A stretch of DNA of 64,000 bases, taken from assembly GCF_021442025.1 (NCBI RefSeq), contig NZ_CP090446.1, positions 4,216,001 through 4,280,000 of the forward strand, read 5' to 3'. Shown here piece after piece: positions 9,388 through 17,772 of this stretch. How positions within the stretch are numbered: position 1 is the first letter of the stretch; each line of letters starts with the position of its first letter. A model generated the notes under the pieces. That model ran no database searches and was not told where the DNA came from. It saw nothing but the letters and a program-made list of their open reading frames with translations. A program made the position numbers and the translations under genes. This stretch comes from Sphingobacterium sp. SRCM116780. Lineage in GTDB: Bacteria > Bacteroidota > Bacteroidia > Sphingobacteriales > Sphingobacteriaceae.

Positions 9388-10680
9388 TTAAGGAAGCTTT
9401 ACACCTCTAAAATCAGCAATATTTAATCTTGGAACTTGTGCTGTATATGTTTTGTTTATGGCTTCAATAAATACATTGGCCATCAACGCATTTCCAATAG
9501 GCGTTAAGTGTATACCGTCTAATGAAAAACCATTTCCTGTAATATACTTAGCACTTACAGCTAAACCATCGATCTTAATACCATTTTTAACGGCTGTTAG
9601 AAATGCATTCACATCAGCAAGAGCTAGCCCTTTTGCTGTGGCTGTACTTCGGATTGCGGCATTGAATTGATTCACACGCGCCACTACCTCTGCTGCTTCT
9701 GTTATATCTAAAACATATTTATCTGCAACAGGATTTAAAGGATGTAAACCATAAGGAATGTGATTGGCATTTGGTACCCCTAACAATCCTGCTGATGAAA
9801 AAGGTAATACAAAGAAGTCCTTATCAGTTGCTGCTCGAGGGCCTGTTTTAGTTGCGATATAAATATCGGTCACCTTTGTCGTGCTAGCAGCGTTAACTAC
9901 TGCTAATAGTACTGCACGTGTTACTGTGGTAAAATAAGGAACAGAAGTTACATCAGGAATCGTTGCTAATACTCCTTTTTGACCTTTAGCAGTCAAAGCT
10001 GTTACATAATTGTTAAGCAGTGCTGAGAATAAAGGAAGAGCTGTTAATGTTGTTGTTGGACCTTCTGTAACAGCACCATTTGTCGCATACCCCAAAACAT
10101 CATTATTTCCTAACGAAAATGTGAAAAAAGTATGATTTTGAGCAGTTGAATACGTGAAATAGTTCATCGATGGGGATGTTCCTTCTGGTAACAGACGCTC
10201 AAAATACATGTTTCCAGCAGCTGTACCAATGCCTGGTGCAAAAGCCATGTCCATGCGCATACCTGGTACGCCTAAATTGTTGATGGGATCGGTGTATTTT
10301 GTCAATAGTTTTGGAGAAGGGGAACGATAAGCTAATTTATCCGTTACCTGTTCTGTTACTGGTTGACCATTAACCAATGCTTTTAGACGAATATATCCAG
10401 ATCCATTTGCTTGTTCTTCACTAAAAAAAGGAGATTTAAATTCACCTCCTCCAACTTTTTGAAGTTGTTGAGCAATTAATAATGGGAAAGCGACTTTTTG
10501 GCCTTCTAAATATAGCCCTCCGTCTGCATATCCTGCTGAAAGAGAGTTTCCGATAGCAATATACTTGCTAAAGTCTGCCTTTGTACCCGCAGATGGCGTA
10601 AATTCATCTAGAGTCGGTTTACATGCCGTAATACTGAGTATAGCAATTGCAACTCCTATATATAGTTTATTTCTTTTCAT
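9388..10680 (-). CDS. SGNH/GDSL-hydrolase lipoprotein
   Basis: 430 aa with a lipoprotein signal peptide (LSITAC, lipidated C20). The SGNH blocks are present: block I GNSLSAGYADGG with nucleophile Ser46, block III SLGNNDVLGY, and block V DGIHLTPIGNALM with the Asp/His pair. Block I has Asn where GDSL enzymes have Asp (GNSLS), a variant seen in Bacteroidota members. It probably acts as an esterase or lipase at the cell surface or in the periplasm; the substrate is unknown. It lies 26 bp downstream of a FadL-like porin in the same direction, so the pair is likely co-transcribed and could couple ester cleavage to fatty-acid or hydrophobic-compound uptake. Confidence 0.9.
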   Translation of the reverse strand: MKRNKLYIGVAIAILSITACKPTLDEFTPSAGTKADFSKYIAIGNSLSAGYADGGLYLEGQKVAFPLLIAQQLQKVGGGEFKSPFFSEEQANGSGYIRLKALVNGQPVTEQVTDKLAYRSPSPKLLTKYTDPINNLGVPGMRMDMAFAPGIGTAAGNMYFERLLPEGTSPSMNYFTYSTAQNHTFFTFSLGNNDVLGYATNGAVTEGPTTTLTALPLFSALLNNYVTALTAKGQKGVLATIPDVTSVPYFTTVTRAVLLAVVNAASTTKVTDIYIATKTGPRAATDKDFFVLPFSSAGLLGVPNANHIPYGLHPLNPVADKYVLDITEAAEVVARVNQFNAAIRSTATAKGLALADVNAFLTAVKNGIKIDGLAVSAKYITGNGFSLDGIHLTPIGNALMANVFIEAINKTYTAQVPRLNIADFRGVKLP

Positions 10681-10706
10681 GATGATAACATTTTAGTTAT
10701 AAATGC

Positions 10707-11924
10707 TTAAAATTTGTAACTTAACGCAATTCCTGGAGCGTAAATATTCGTAACATATGTTCCTGATAAATGAGTTTCTACGTTATTCGCTTCACGGGGA
10801 AGTATTCTTTGATAGGCAAAAGATCCTGTCAAGTCAAATTTCTCAGACATATTATAGGTAAAACCTCCTGACACCAAGAAACGGTTGTTATCTGGAGTTT
10901 CAGGATAAACATAATCTTTACTAACAGGAGTTGCTATGTATCCGCCCCCTACACGTAATTGTAGTTTTTCACATGCAAGATATTCAATACCTGCTTTAAT
11001 AGAACCTGCTTTTTTATAGTTTTTTGGTGAATGTGTATCTGGGGTATTGGCGCCGCTGTAGTCGAAATTCAATTCTTTATAGATATCGTAATTGATGACA
11101 GTTCCATCTACGGCCATTTTCACCTTTTCACTAATTGGGAAAGTTACTCCTACAGCGAAAGTGGATGGTAACGGTAACTCGGCACTAAATTTACTGTCTG
11201 CAGGAAATGTTCCTTGAGCAGCTTCAGGGACAGTGAATTTAGCATCCCCATCTTTCAGTTTCGTAATAACTTTTGAGCGATAACTCATGGAAATAGCAAA
11301 TTCATCCGTTAAGTTATAATGAGCACCTACATTATATCCAGTACCAGTACCTGTTCCTTTCAACTCTGCCAATCCCGTAGATCCATCTTGGAAATAAACA
11401 GGAATAGCGCTTTGAAGATCGACAGATCCGATGTTATAAACAAATCCACCACCGATACTGAAATTATCAGTTAGTTTGAAACTTAACGTTGGTTGTATAT
11501 AAATAGCACGTAATGCTAAGCTCACTAGACTGAATTTACCCGTCCACTCTGTCCCCCAATCAACAGCGCCCCCATAAGGAGTGTATACGCCTATACCCGC
11601 TTTCCACCATGAGTTTTTAGGACCTACGGTTGCAAAAAGTGAAAACGGAGGTGTTACTTGACTTTTCGTATGGTTGACTACTGAACTTCCAGTAGCTTGA
11701 AAAGCTGATCTATACATGACCGCATTTGCGGCAACAGAAATCGCATTATGATCCATTTTTGCAAGTGCCCCTGGATTATAAAATATCGAAGATTCATCTG
11801 TAAAGTAGGCAGAACCTGCACCACCCATACCCACAGATTTAGGACTCTGAAGGTTGACTTGGGACCCCTGTGCAAAAAGTAATGAAGGGGATGCACAAAG
11901 CAACGCAATTAATAACTTCTTCAT
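10707..11924 (-). CDS. OmpP1/FadL-family outer membrane transporter
   Basis: 405 aa from the ATG at 11924 (MKKLLIALLCASPSLLFAQG, signal peptide ending AFAQ-like); a second Met two codons upstream is possible. The mature N-terminus carries the family pattern (SPKSVGMGGAGSAYFTDESSIFYNPGALA), the hatch with the NPG motif, followed by a beta-barrel ending in an aromatic residue (IALSYKF). It probably moves long-chain fatty acids or other hydrophobic compounds across the outer membrane. First gene of the pair with the SGNH lipoprotein. Two direct repeats lie in the upstream intergenic region shared with tpx. Confidence 0.9.
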   Translation of the reverse strand: MKKLLIALLCASPSLLFAQGSQVNLQSPKSVGMGGAGSAYFTDESSIFYNPGALAKMDHNAISVAANAVMYRSAFQATGSSVVNHTKSQVTPPFSLFATVGPKNSWWKAGIGVYTPYGGAVDWGTEWTGKFSLVSLALRAIYIQPTLSFKLTDNFSIGGGFVYNIGSVDLQSAIPVYFQDGSTGLAELKGTGTGTGYNVGAHYNLTDEFAISMSYRSKVITKLKDGDAKFTVPEAAQGTFPADSKFSAELPLPSTFAVGVTFPISEKVKMAVDGTVINYDIYKELNFDYSGANTPDTHSPKNYKKAGSIKAGIEYLACEKLQLRVGGGYIATPVSKDYVYPETPDNNRFLVSGGFTYNMSEKFDLTGSFAYQRILPREANNVETHLSGTYVTNIYAPGIALSYKF

Positions 11925-11988
11925 ATACATGTAATTTGGTTTATATATTGTGTTTGAGTTTATAATGCTAACATAGTAATTTTTTGTT

Positions 11989-12020
11989 ATTTATTGATAT
12001 TTTTTTGGCATTTATTGATA
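11989..12020. repeat. Two direct repeats ATTTATTGATA, 21 bp apart
   Basis: Identical 11-mers at 11989-11999 and 12010-12020, start-to-start 21 bp (two helical turns), lie in the divergent region between the FadL-like gene (start 11924) and tpx (start 12110). Same-face spacing is compatible with a regulator site, but the AT-rich sequence makes chance occurrence possible. Confidence 0.4.
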
Positions 12021-12109
12021 AATATTTATTTCGTAAATATTGACACTAATAATTGTAATTTTTGTGGTAAGATTAGAATGAAATCATTAAATTGCTAAAA
12101 AAAATAATT

Positions 12110-12610
12110 ATGGCAACAGTAACATTCAAAGGCGGATCTGTAAAAACAGTAGGAAATTTACCTGCTATAGGTAGTGCAGCTCCCGATTTTAAATTAACAG
12201 CAGGAGATCTGTCTGATAAATCATTGACAGATTATAAAGGAAAAAAAGTTGTTTTAAATATTTTCCCAAGCGTGGATACAGGGACATGTGCGGCATCTGT
12301 TCGTGCTTTTAATAAATCAGCTGCAGACTTGGAAAATACAGTAGTACTTTGTATTTCTAAAGATTTACCATTTGCACAAGGACGTTTTTGTGCAGCAGAA
12401 GGATTGAATAATGTGGTGACGTTATCTGAGTATAAGGATACTAATTTTTCTGATGCTTATCAGTTGAGATTCGCAGATGGTCCTTTGGCTGGATTACTAA
12501 GCCGTGTTGTCATTACTCTAAATGAAAATGGACAAGTTCTTTATGAAGAACAAGTCGCAGAAACAACAGAAGAACCAAATTATGAAGCGGCTTTAGCTTC
12601 TTTGAAATAA
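12110..12610 (+). CDS. tpx: Thiol peroxidase
   Basis: 166 aa from the ATG at 12110 (MATVTFKGG); the frame extends six codons upstream but the family starts here. This is an atypical 2-Cys peroxiredoxin that reduces H2O2 and organic peroxides using thioredoxin. Peroxidatic C60 (SVDTGTCAASVRAFN) and resolving C94 (FAQGRFCAAEG) match E. coli Tpx C61 and C95 in spacing, and length is normal. Monocistronic, followed by a strong hairpin, and divergent from the FadL-like gene. Confidence 0.96.
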   Translation: MATVTFKGGSVKTVGNLPAIGSAAPDFKLTAGDLSDKSLTDYKGKKVVLNIFPSVDTGTCAASVRAFNKSAADLENTVVLCISKDLPFAQGRFCAAEGLNNVVTLSEYKDTNFSDAYQLRFADGPLAGLLSRVVITLNENGQVLYEEQVAETTEEPNYEAALASLK

Positions 12611-12627
12611 TAGGATTAGCTTTCATA

Positions 12628-12667
12628 AAACAAAAGCCAGCTCAAAATTTTGAACTGGCTTTTGTTT
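12628..12667. terminator. Bidirectional terminator between tpx and metZ
   Basis: A long stem of about 18 pairs with one mismatch (arms AAACAAAAGCCAG and CTGGCTTTTGTTT) is followed by T6 on the plus strand and T-rich on the minus strand. It separates the convergent tpx and metZ genes. Confidence 0.85.
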
Positions 12668-12731
12668 TTTGTGTATATTCAGGAATGCTATAAAAGTTGT
12701 ATCTAACTTTTGTAGCATCGTCTCTGTAAAT

Positions 12732-13904
12732 TTATTTTGTTTTTTCTAAGGCTTGCAGAATATCTTGAATAATATCTTCTTGATCTTCAAGACCCACCGA
12801 AAGTCGAATGCTTCCTGGTTGAATACCCAGATTCACTCGTTCTGCTTCTGATAATTTAGAATGTGTCGTTGACCCTGGATGAGTAGCGATAGAACGTGCA
12901 TCTCCTAAGTTAGAAGTGTACAAAATCATATTCAACTCATCCAAGAATCGAAATGCTCTTTCTTGTCCACCTTTTACAATAAAAGTGACGATACCACCTC
13001 CAGCTTTCATTTGTTTTTTCGCTAATTCGTATTGCGGATGAGAAGGTAGAAAAGGGTATTTAACATCTTCGATTTCAGCATGCTTTTCCAATACCTCTGC
13101 AAGTGCTAATGCATTGCTACAATGTCTATCCATACGTAAACCTAAAGTGTCTAGGCTTTTGGAAATAACCCAAGCATTGAATGGTGATAGAGAAGGGCCA
13201 GTATGGCGAATGAAAAACATTAATTTATCAATCAAGTCTTTTTTACCTACAACTAATCCTCCTAATACACGACCTTGCCCATCCATATATTTGGTTGCAG
13301 AATGGATGGATAAGTCAAATCCATATCTTAATGGTTTTTGTAGGTAAGGTGTTGCGAAGCAATTATCGATTGCGAGTATGATATTCGGATATTTCTTTTT
13401 CAGAGAACCTAACCATTCTAAATCCACTAATTCTAATCCTGGATTGGATGGTGATTCAAGGAAGATAATTTTTGTATTCGGTTGGATGGCTTTTTCCCAC
13501 TCTTCAGGATTAACAGCATCAACATAAGTAGTGGTTACTCCCCAACGAGGAAATAACTGTGTAAATAATTGATGTGTCGACCCAAAAATAGCACGTGAAG
13601 AAACGATATGATCGCCGCTTTCAATAATACCTGCAAAAGATGCAAAGACAGCTGCCATACCCGAAGAGAATGATAAACCAGCTTCAGCCTCTTCTAGGAT
13701 ACATACTTTATTGATCAGTTCGGAAGTATTTGGATTGGCATATCTTGAATATACCATCCCTTGCTCTTCTTCAGCAAAAATGGCTCTTCCTTGCTCAGCA
13801 CTATCAAAAATAAAACTGGAAGTTAAGTATAAAGGAACGGAATGCTCACGTGTTGCAGAACGATCGGCTTGTTCGCGTATAATTTTAGATTGATCTTTGT
13901 TCAT
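12732..13904 (-). CDS. metZ: O-succinylhomoserine sulfhydrylase-like Cys/Met-metabolism PLP enzyme
   Basis: 390 aa of the Cys/Met metabolism PLP-dependent family. PLP lysine K205 sits in HSATKYMDGQGRVLGG, a form typical of MetZ rather than MetB or MetC (which usually have TKYLxGHSD). The reaction would be sulfhydrylation of O-succinyl- (or acetyl-) homoserine to homocysteine in methionine synthesis. Other family landmarks seen: YSRYANPNT, SGMAAVFA, ESPSNPGLELVDL and HPGSTTHSKLS. It stands alone and minus-strand, with no SAM riboswitch recognised in the 250 bp upstream. Cystathionine gamma-synthase activity cannot be excluded from sequence alone. Confidence 0.85.
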   Translation of the reverse strand: MNKDQSKIIREQADRSATREHSVPLYLTSSFIFDSAEQGRAIFAEEEQGMVYSRYANPNTSELINKVCILEEAEAGLSFSSGMAAVFASFAGIIESGDHIVSSRAIFGSTHQLFTQLFPRWGVTTTYVDAVNPEEWEKAIQPNTKIIFLESPSNPGLELVDLEWLGSLKKKYPNIILAIDNCFATPYLQKPLRYGFDLSIHSATKYMDGQGRVLGGLVVGKKDLIDKLMFFIRHTGPSLSPFNAWVISKSLDTLGLRMDRHCSNALALAEVLEKHAEIEDVKYPFLPSHPQYELAKKQMKAGGGIVTFIVKGGQERAFRFLDELNMILYTSNLGDARSIATHPGSTTHSKLSEAERVNLGIQPGSIRLSVGLEDQEDIIQDILQALEKTK

Positions 13905-14093
13905 GATAGGCCAAATTTACGTAAATGTTTGTTTGCTAGTTTAATAAATTTTGATTTTTTTGATCATTATTTTGACGATTATGTATACTTCAAACAGCTA
14001 AAGAAGATTTTATAGGAAGAATATATAATAAATCGATTGAGGATAGCTATGTGTAAACAATAAGTTGGGAAGCTATGGTATTCATAAAATAAA

Positions 14094-14125
14094 ACAAGCT
14101 CCATATCGTAAGATACAGAGCTTGT
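14094..14125 (-). terminator. Catalase terminator
   Basis: Arms ACAAGCTC (14094-14101) and GAGCTTGT (14118-14125) with an inner TATC/GATA stem; on the minus strand it is followed by TTTTA. It starts 26 bp after the catalase stop. Confidence 0.8.
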
Positions 14126-14151
14126 TACATAAATTGTAAAAAATATAATCC

Positions 14152-15657
14152 TTATCGTTGCGGCATATGTTTACTTAGCTCCTCCATATCGAGACCAAGA
14201 CCTTTTGCTACGCCTATTCCTAAATTAATATCTGCTCTAAACCAGTGACACAATTGACGATTGATGATTTCCATTTTCTTTGGTCCCTCAATCCCTGACA
14301 TGGCTCCTGCAATATTTTCGATTAAATGTTGTTTCTGTTCGGCGTCCAATAAACGATATAGATCACCTGGTTGTGTATAGTGATCATCTTCTCCAGGAGC
14401 ATTGCGATCATAATTATCGGCAACTAAACTGTCCAATTGTAGCGCTGGTTCTTTATACGATTGATCTTCATAATTTCCATCAAAACTATTTGGAAAATAA
14501 TTAGGTTCAGAACCTTGGTTACCATTGACGGTCATTTGGCCATCACGTTGATAATTATTCGTCATAAATGGACATTGATTAACGGGAATTTGCTCATAAT
14601 TCCCACCTAAACGATAACGTTGTGCATCTGGGTAGGACAAAATACGTCCTTGCAACATTTTATCAGGAGAGAACCCGATACCATCTACAATGTGTGCCGG
14701 AGCGAAAGCAACTTGTTCAACATGTGCGAAATAGTTATTCGGGTTTTGATTTAGCTCCATCACACCGACTTCAATTAATGGATATTCTTTTTGAGACCAT
14801 ACCTTTGTTAAGTCAAAAGGATTCCAACGGAAAGTTTTGGTTTCCGATTCGGTCATCACTTGAATATATAATTTCCATTTTGGAAAATCACCATTTTCAA
14901 TCGCTGTATGGAGATCACGTTGTGCGTAGTCCATATCTTTTGACCGCATTTCATCTGCTTCAGCGCCAGTCAAGTTTTTGATACCTTGTTGTGTTCTGAA
15001 ATGATATTTAATATAAACACGTTCGTTATTGACATTGATCATGGAATAGGTATGACTTCCGTAACCATGCATATGACGGTATCCAAAAGGAGTACCCCGA
15101 TCGGACATCAATGTCGTGACCTGATGTAGCGATTCTGGATTTAAAGACCAGAAATCCCATACCATGGTAGCCGATTTGCAGTTTGTATACGGATCTCTTT
15201 TTTGTGTATGAATAAAATCGGGGAATTTCTTCGCATCCTTGATGAAGAAAACAGGTGTGTTATTCCCTACTAAATCATAATTGCCATCTTCAGTGTAGAA
15301 TTTAACGGCAAAACCACGTGGATCTCTTTCAGAATCTGCAGAACCCTTTTCTCCACCTACTGTTGAAAAACGGATAAATAGTTTTGTTTGTTTACCAATT
15401 CCATTAAATAATTTTGCTCTGGTATACTTAGAAATATCATTAGTGACTGTAAAAGTACCATAAGCACCAGATCCTTTCGCGTGTACAATACGTTCTGGAA
15501 TTCGCTCTCTATTAAAATGTGCTAATTTTTCATGTAGAAAATAATCTTGCAATAAGACTGGACCTCTTGGACCAACTGTCATGCTGTCTTGGTAGTTTAC
15601 AACTGGAGCTCCCGACGCAGTCGTAATTTTTTTGTTCTTGTTATCTTCCATGTTCAT
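14152..15657 (-). CDS. katA: Small-subunit (clade 3) haem catalase
   Basis: 501 aa, the usual length for small-subunit catalases; a second Met two codons in (15651) is an alternative start. Distal His near residue 59 (RIVHAKGSGAYG), distal Asn in VGNNTPVFFIKD near 131-140, and the proximal haem-ligand Tyr in RILSYPDAQRYRLG are all present. The enzyme converts H2O2 to water and oxygen in the cytoplasm. The gene is monocistronic with its own terminator. Upstream lies an 8-bp inverted repeat with 11-bp spacer, a candidate peroxide-responsive operator. Confidence 0.96.
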   Translation of the reverse strand: MNMEDNKNKKITTASGAPVVNYQDSMTVGPRGPVLLQDYFLHEKLAHFNRERIPERIVHAKGSGAYGTFTVTNDISKYTRAKLFNGIGKQTKLFIRFSTVGGEKGSADSERDPRGFAVKFYTEDGNYDLVGNNTPVFFIKDAKKFPDFIHTQKRDPYTNCKSATMVWDFWSLNPESLHQVTTLMSDRGTPFGYRHMHGYGSHTYSMINVNNERVYIKYHFRTQQGIKNLTGAEADEMRSKDMDYAQRDLHTAIENGDFPKWKLYIQVMTESETKTFRWNPFDLTKVWSQKEYPLIEVGVMELNQNPNNYFAHVEQVAFAPAHIVDGIGFSPDKMLQGRILSYPDAQRYRLGGNYEQIPVNQCPFMTNNYQRDGQMTVNGNQGSEPNYFPNSFDGNYEDQSYKEPALQLDSLVADNYDRNAPGEDDHYTQPGDLYRLLDAEQKQHLIENIAGAMSGIEGPKKMEIINRQLCHWFRADINLGIGVAKGLGLDMEELSKHMPQR

Positions 15658-15711
15658 ATTGGTGTTAATTCTCTTTTGCTTTAGAACAAATTTAACTGAA
15701 AATCATGTTAT

Positions 15712-15738
15712 TATCTCATTGATAATTTTGATGAGATA
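15712..15738. promoter_or_regulatory. Inverted repeat TATCTCAT-N11-ATGAGATA upstream of katA
   Basis: Perfect 8-bp arms at 15712-15719 and 15731-15738, 55-81 bp upstream of the catalase ATG. The N11 spacing is the kind used by LysR-family regulators such as OxyR, but no LysR gene is in the window and the arms do not match a published consensus I can state with certainty. Confidence 0.4.
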
Positions 15739-15874
15739 TAGATCTTGATTATCACTTGTTGTTGTATTTATAAATATAATCAATTGATTGATTAAAGAAA
15801 ATAGCTTAGTTCAATTTTAATTACCCTAAAATAAAACTATATTTAGGCCTTTAAACCTTTTTCTTCGTTATACT

Positions 15875-17770
15875 ATGTTAACATTCCTTCTTTCTAGTTT
15901 GTTTTTAGTCAATTCTGGTGTTCTTCCTGCAAAAAAGGTAGATCCACCCAAACCATACGGTGCTGTTCCATCGGAACGACAGTTGAAATGGCATGAAATG
16001 GATACCTATTGCTTGATTCATTTTACACCAACCACGTTTCAAAATAAAGAATGGGGATATGGGGACGCTAACCCTGAAATTTTTAATCCATCGAATTTTG
16101 ATGCGAATCAAATTGCAAGGGCAGCGGCTTCGGCAGGTTTTAAGGGGTTGATCAGCGTGACTAAACATCATGATGGTTTCTGTCTTTGGCCAACGGCTAC
16201 TACAACTTATAGTGTTGCTTCCTCTCCATGGAAAAATGGTAAGGGTGATATGGTCAAAGAATTTATGACTGCTGCCCACTCCAATAATATGAAGTTTGGG
16301 GTGTATTTGTCCGCATGGGATCGTAACGATACACGTTATGGTACGGCTGCATATGCAGATGCGTATCGTGCACAGTTGACGGAACTGATGTCTAATTATG
16401 GAGAATTGTTTACGTCTTGGCATGATGGTGCAAATGGAGGAGATGGATATTATGGGGGATTAAGGGAGAAAAGAACGATTGATCGTAGTACTTATTATGC
16501 TTGGGAAGATAAAACATGGCCTATTGTTCGAAAACTACAGCCAATGGCTATGATTTTTAGTGATATTGGTCCTGATATGCGCTGGGTAGGAAATGAAAAA
16601 GGTTTTGCAGGAGAAACTTCTTGGGCAACATTTACACCAGAAGGTGTAGATGGGCAAAAACCTGTTCCAGGTCATATGAATGATAAAACATTAACTTCTG
16701 GGGTTCGTAATGGCAAATATTGGATTCCTGCAGAATGTGATGTTCCACAAAGACCAGGATGGTTTTATCACTCTGAACAAGACGCACAGGTAAAAACACC
16801 AAATCAGTTATTCGAAATCTATTTAAAATCTGTAGGACGTGGTGCCAATATGAATCTAGGGTTAGCACCTATGCCATCTGGACAACTGCATGAAAATGAT
16901 GTCAAATCTCTTGAAGGATTTGGAAAAAAGGTGAAAAAGACTTTTGAAACGAACCTGGCAAAAGGCGCTCAAATAAAGGCTTCCTCTATCCGCGGCCATG
17001 CAACAAAAGTATATGGAACGCAGTATATCCTCGATAATGATCGCTACAGCTACTGGGCTACAAATGATCAAGAGCATCAAGCAACATTAGACATTACCTT
17101 AAAAGGGAAACAAACTTTTGATATTATCCAGATCAGAGAAAATATTAAATTAGGTCAACGTTTGGATAGTGTTGTTATTGAACAAAAAGTAGATGGAGCA
17201 TGGGTTTTCCTTGCTAAGGCAACGAGTATTGGAGCTAATCGATTGCTGAAATTGGATAAACCTGTGACCATACAACAATTACGTCTTCATTTATTTGCTC
17301 CTGTTGCCATTACTGTGAGCGATTTTGGCTTGTATAAAGAATATAATGAACCTTTTGCTTTTACTGCTTCAGGTTTAAATAAATTATCCAGCGATCAATT
17401 TATTGTTGAAACTTCTCCAGAATTAATAAAAGCGCATGACGAGAATGGTCAAACTTTTGCCGCACTGAGTGCTGATTCTGATGGATTTACTTTTGAATTG
17501 AAAAAAGAAATTTCAGGATTTGGTTATTTACCTCGTCAAGATGGTAAAATAGAAGGTACGGCTACAAAATATAAAATCTATACAAGTCAAGATAAGCAAA
17601 AATGGGAACTGTTAAAGGAGGGTGAATTTTCGAATATCAAAGCGAATCCGATTTTACAACAGGTTATGTTTGACTCATCAGTGCAAGCAAAATATATCAA
17701 ATTTGTTCCAACGGAAACGTTAACTAAAAATCTATTCACAATAGCAGAATTCGAATTATACTCGAAGTAA
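15875..17770 (+). CDS. GH29 alpha-L-fucosidase with C-terminal F5/8-type domain
   Basis: 631 aa, secreted (hydrophobic N-terminus MLTFLLSSLFLVNSGVLP, not strongly basic). Residues about 35-370 are a GH29 TIM barrel: WHEMDTYCLIHF, ISVTKHHDGFCLWPT, FGVYLSAWDRND and SWHDGANGG, whose D184 is the expected nucleophile. A second module near 380-470 (AKGAQIKASSIRG ... YSYWAT) looks like a discoidin/F5_8_C carbohydrate-binding fold, and the last 130 residues resemble it again. The HHDGFCLWPT and HDGANGGDG patterns fit the GH29-B group, which prefers alpha-1,3/1,4 fucose on branched glycans; specificity is inferred. Two bases upstream of the GH95 gene. Confidence 0.92.
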   Translation: MLTFLLSSLFLVNSGVLPAKKVDPPKPYGAVPSERQLKWHEMDTYCLIHFTPTTFQNKEWGYGDANPEIFNPSNFDANQIARAAASAGFKGLISVTKHHDGFCLWPTATTTYSVASSPWKNGKGDMVKEFMTAAHSNNMKFGVYLSAWDRNDTRYGTAAYADAYRAQLTELMSNYGELFTSWHDGANGGDGYYGGLREKRTIDRSTYYAWEDKTWPIVRKLQPMAMIFSDIGPDMRWVGNEKGFAGETSWATFTPEGVDGQKPVPGHMNDKTLTSGVRNGKYWIPAECDVPQRPGWFYHSEQDAQVKTPNQLFEIYLKSVGRGANMNLGLAPMPSGQLHENDVKSLEGFGKKVKKTFETNLAKGAQIKASSIRGHATKVYGTQYILDNDRYSYWATNDQEHQATLDITLKGKQTFDIIQIRENIKLGQRLDSVVIEQKVDGAWVFLAKATSIGANRLLKLDKPVTIQQLRLHLFAPVAITVSDFGLYKEYNEPFAFTASGLNKLSSDQFIVETSPELIKAHDENGQTFAALSADSDGFTFELKKEISGFGYLPRQDGKIEGTATKYKIYTSQDKQKWELLKEGEFSNIKANPILQQVMFDSSVQAKYIKFVPTETLTKNLFTIAEFELYSK

Positions 17771-17772
17771 AA

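Noticed and set aside
13905..14093. Possible SAM riboswitch upstream of metZ
   Set aside because: No conserved riboswitch helices or sequence blocks could be recognised.
14622..14981. Antisense open frame of 119 codons inside katA
   Set aside because: Shadow of the catalase gene; no protein-like features or promoter.
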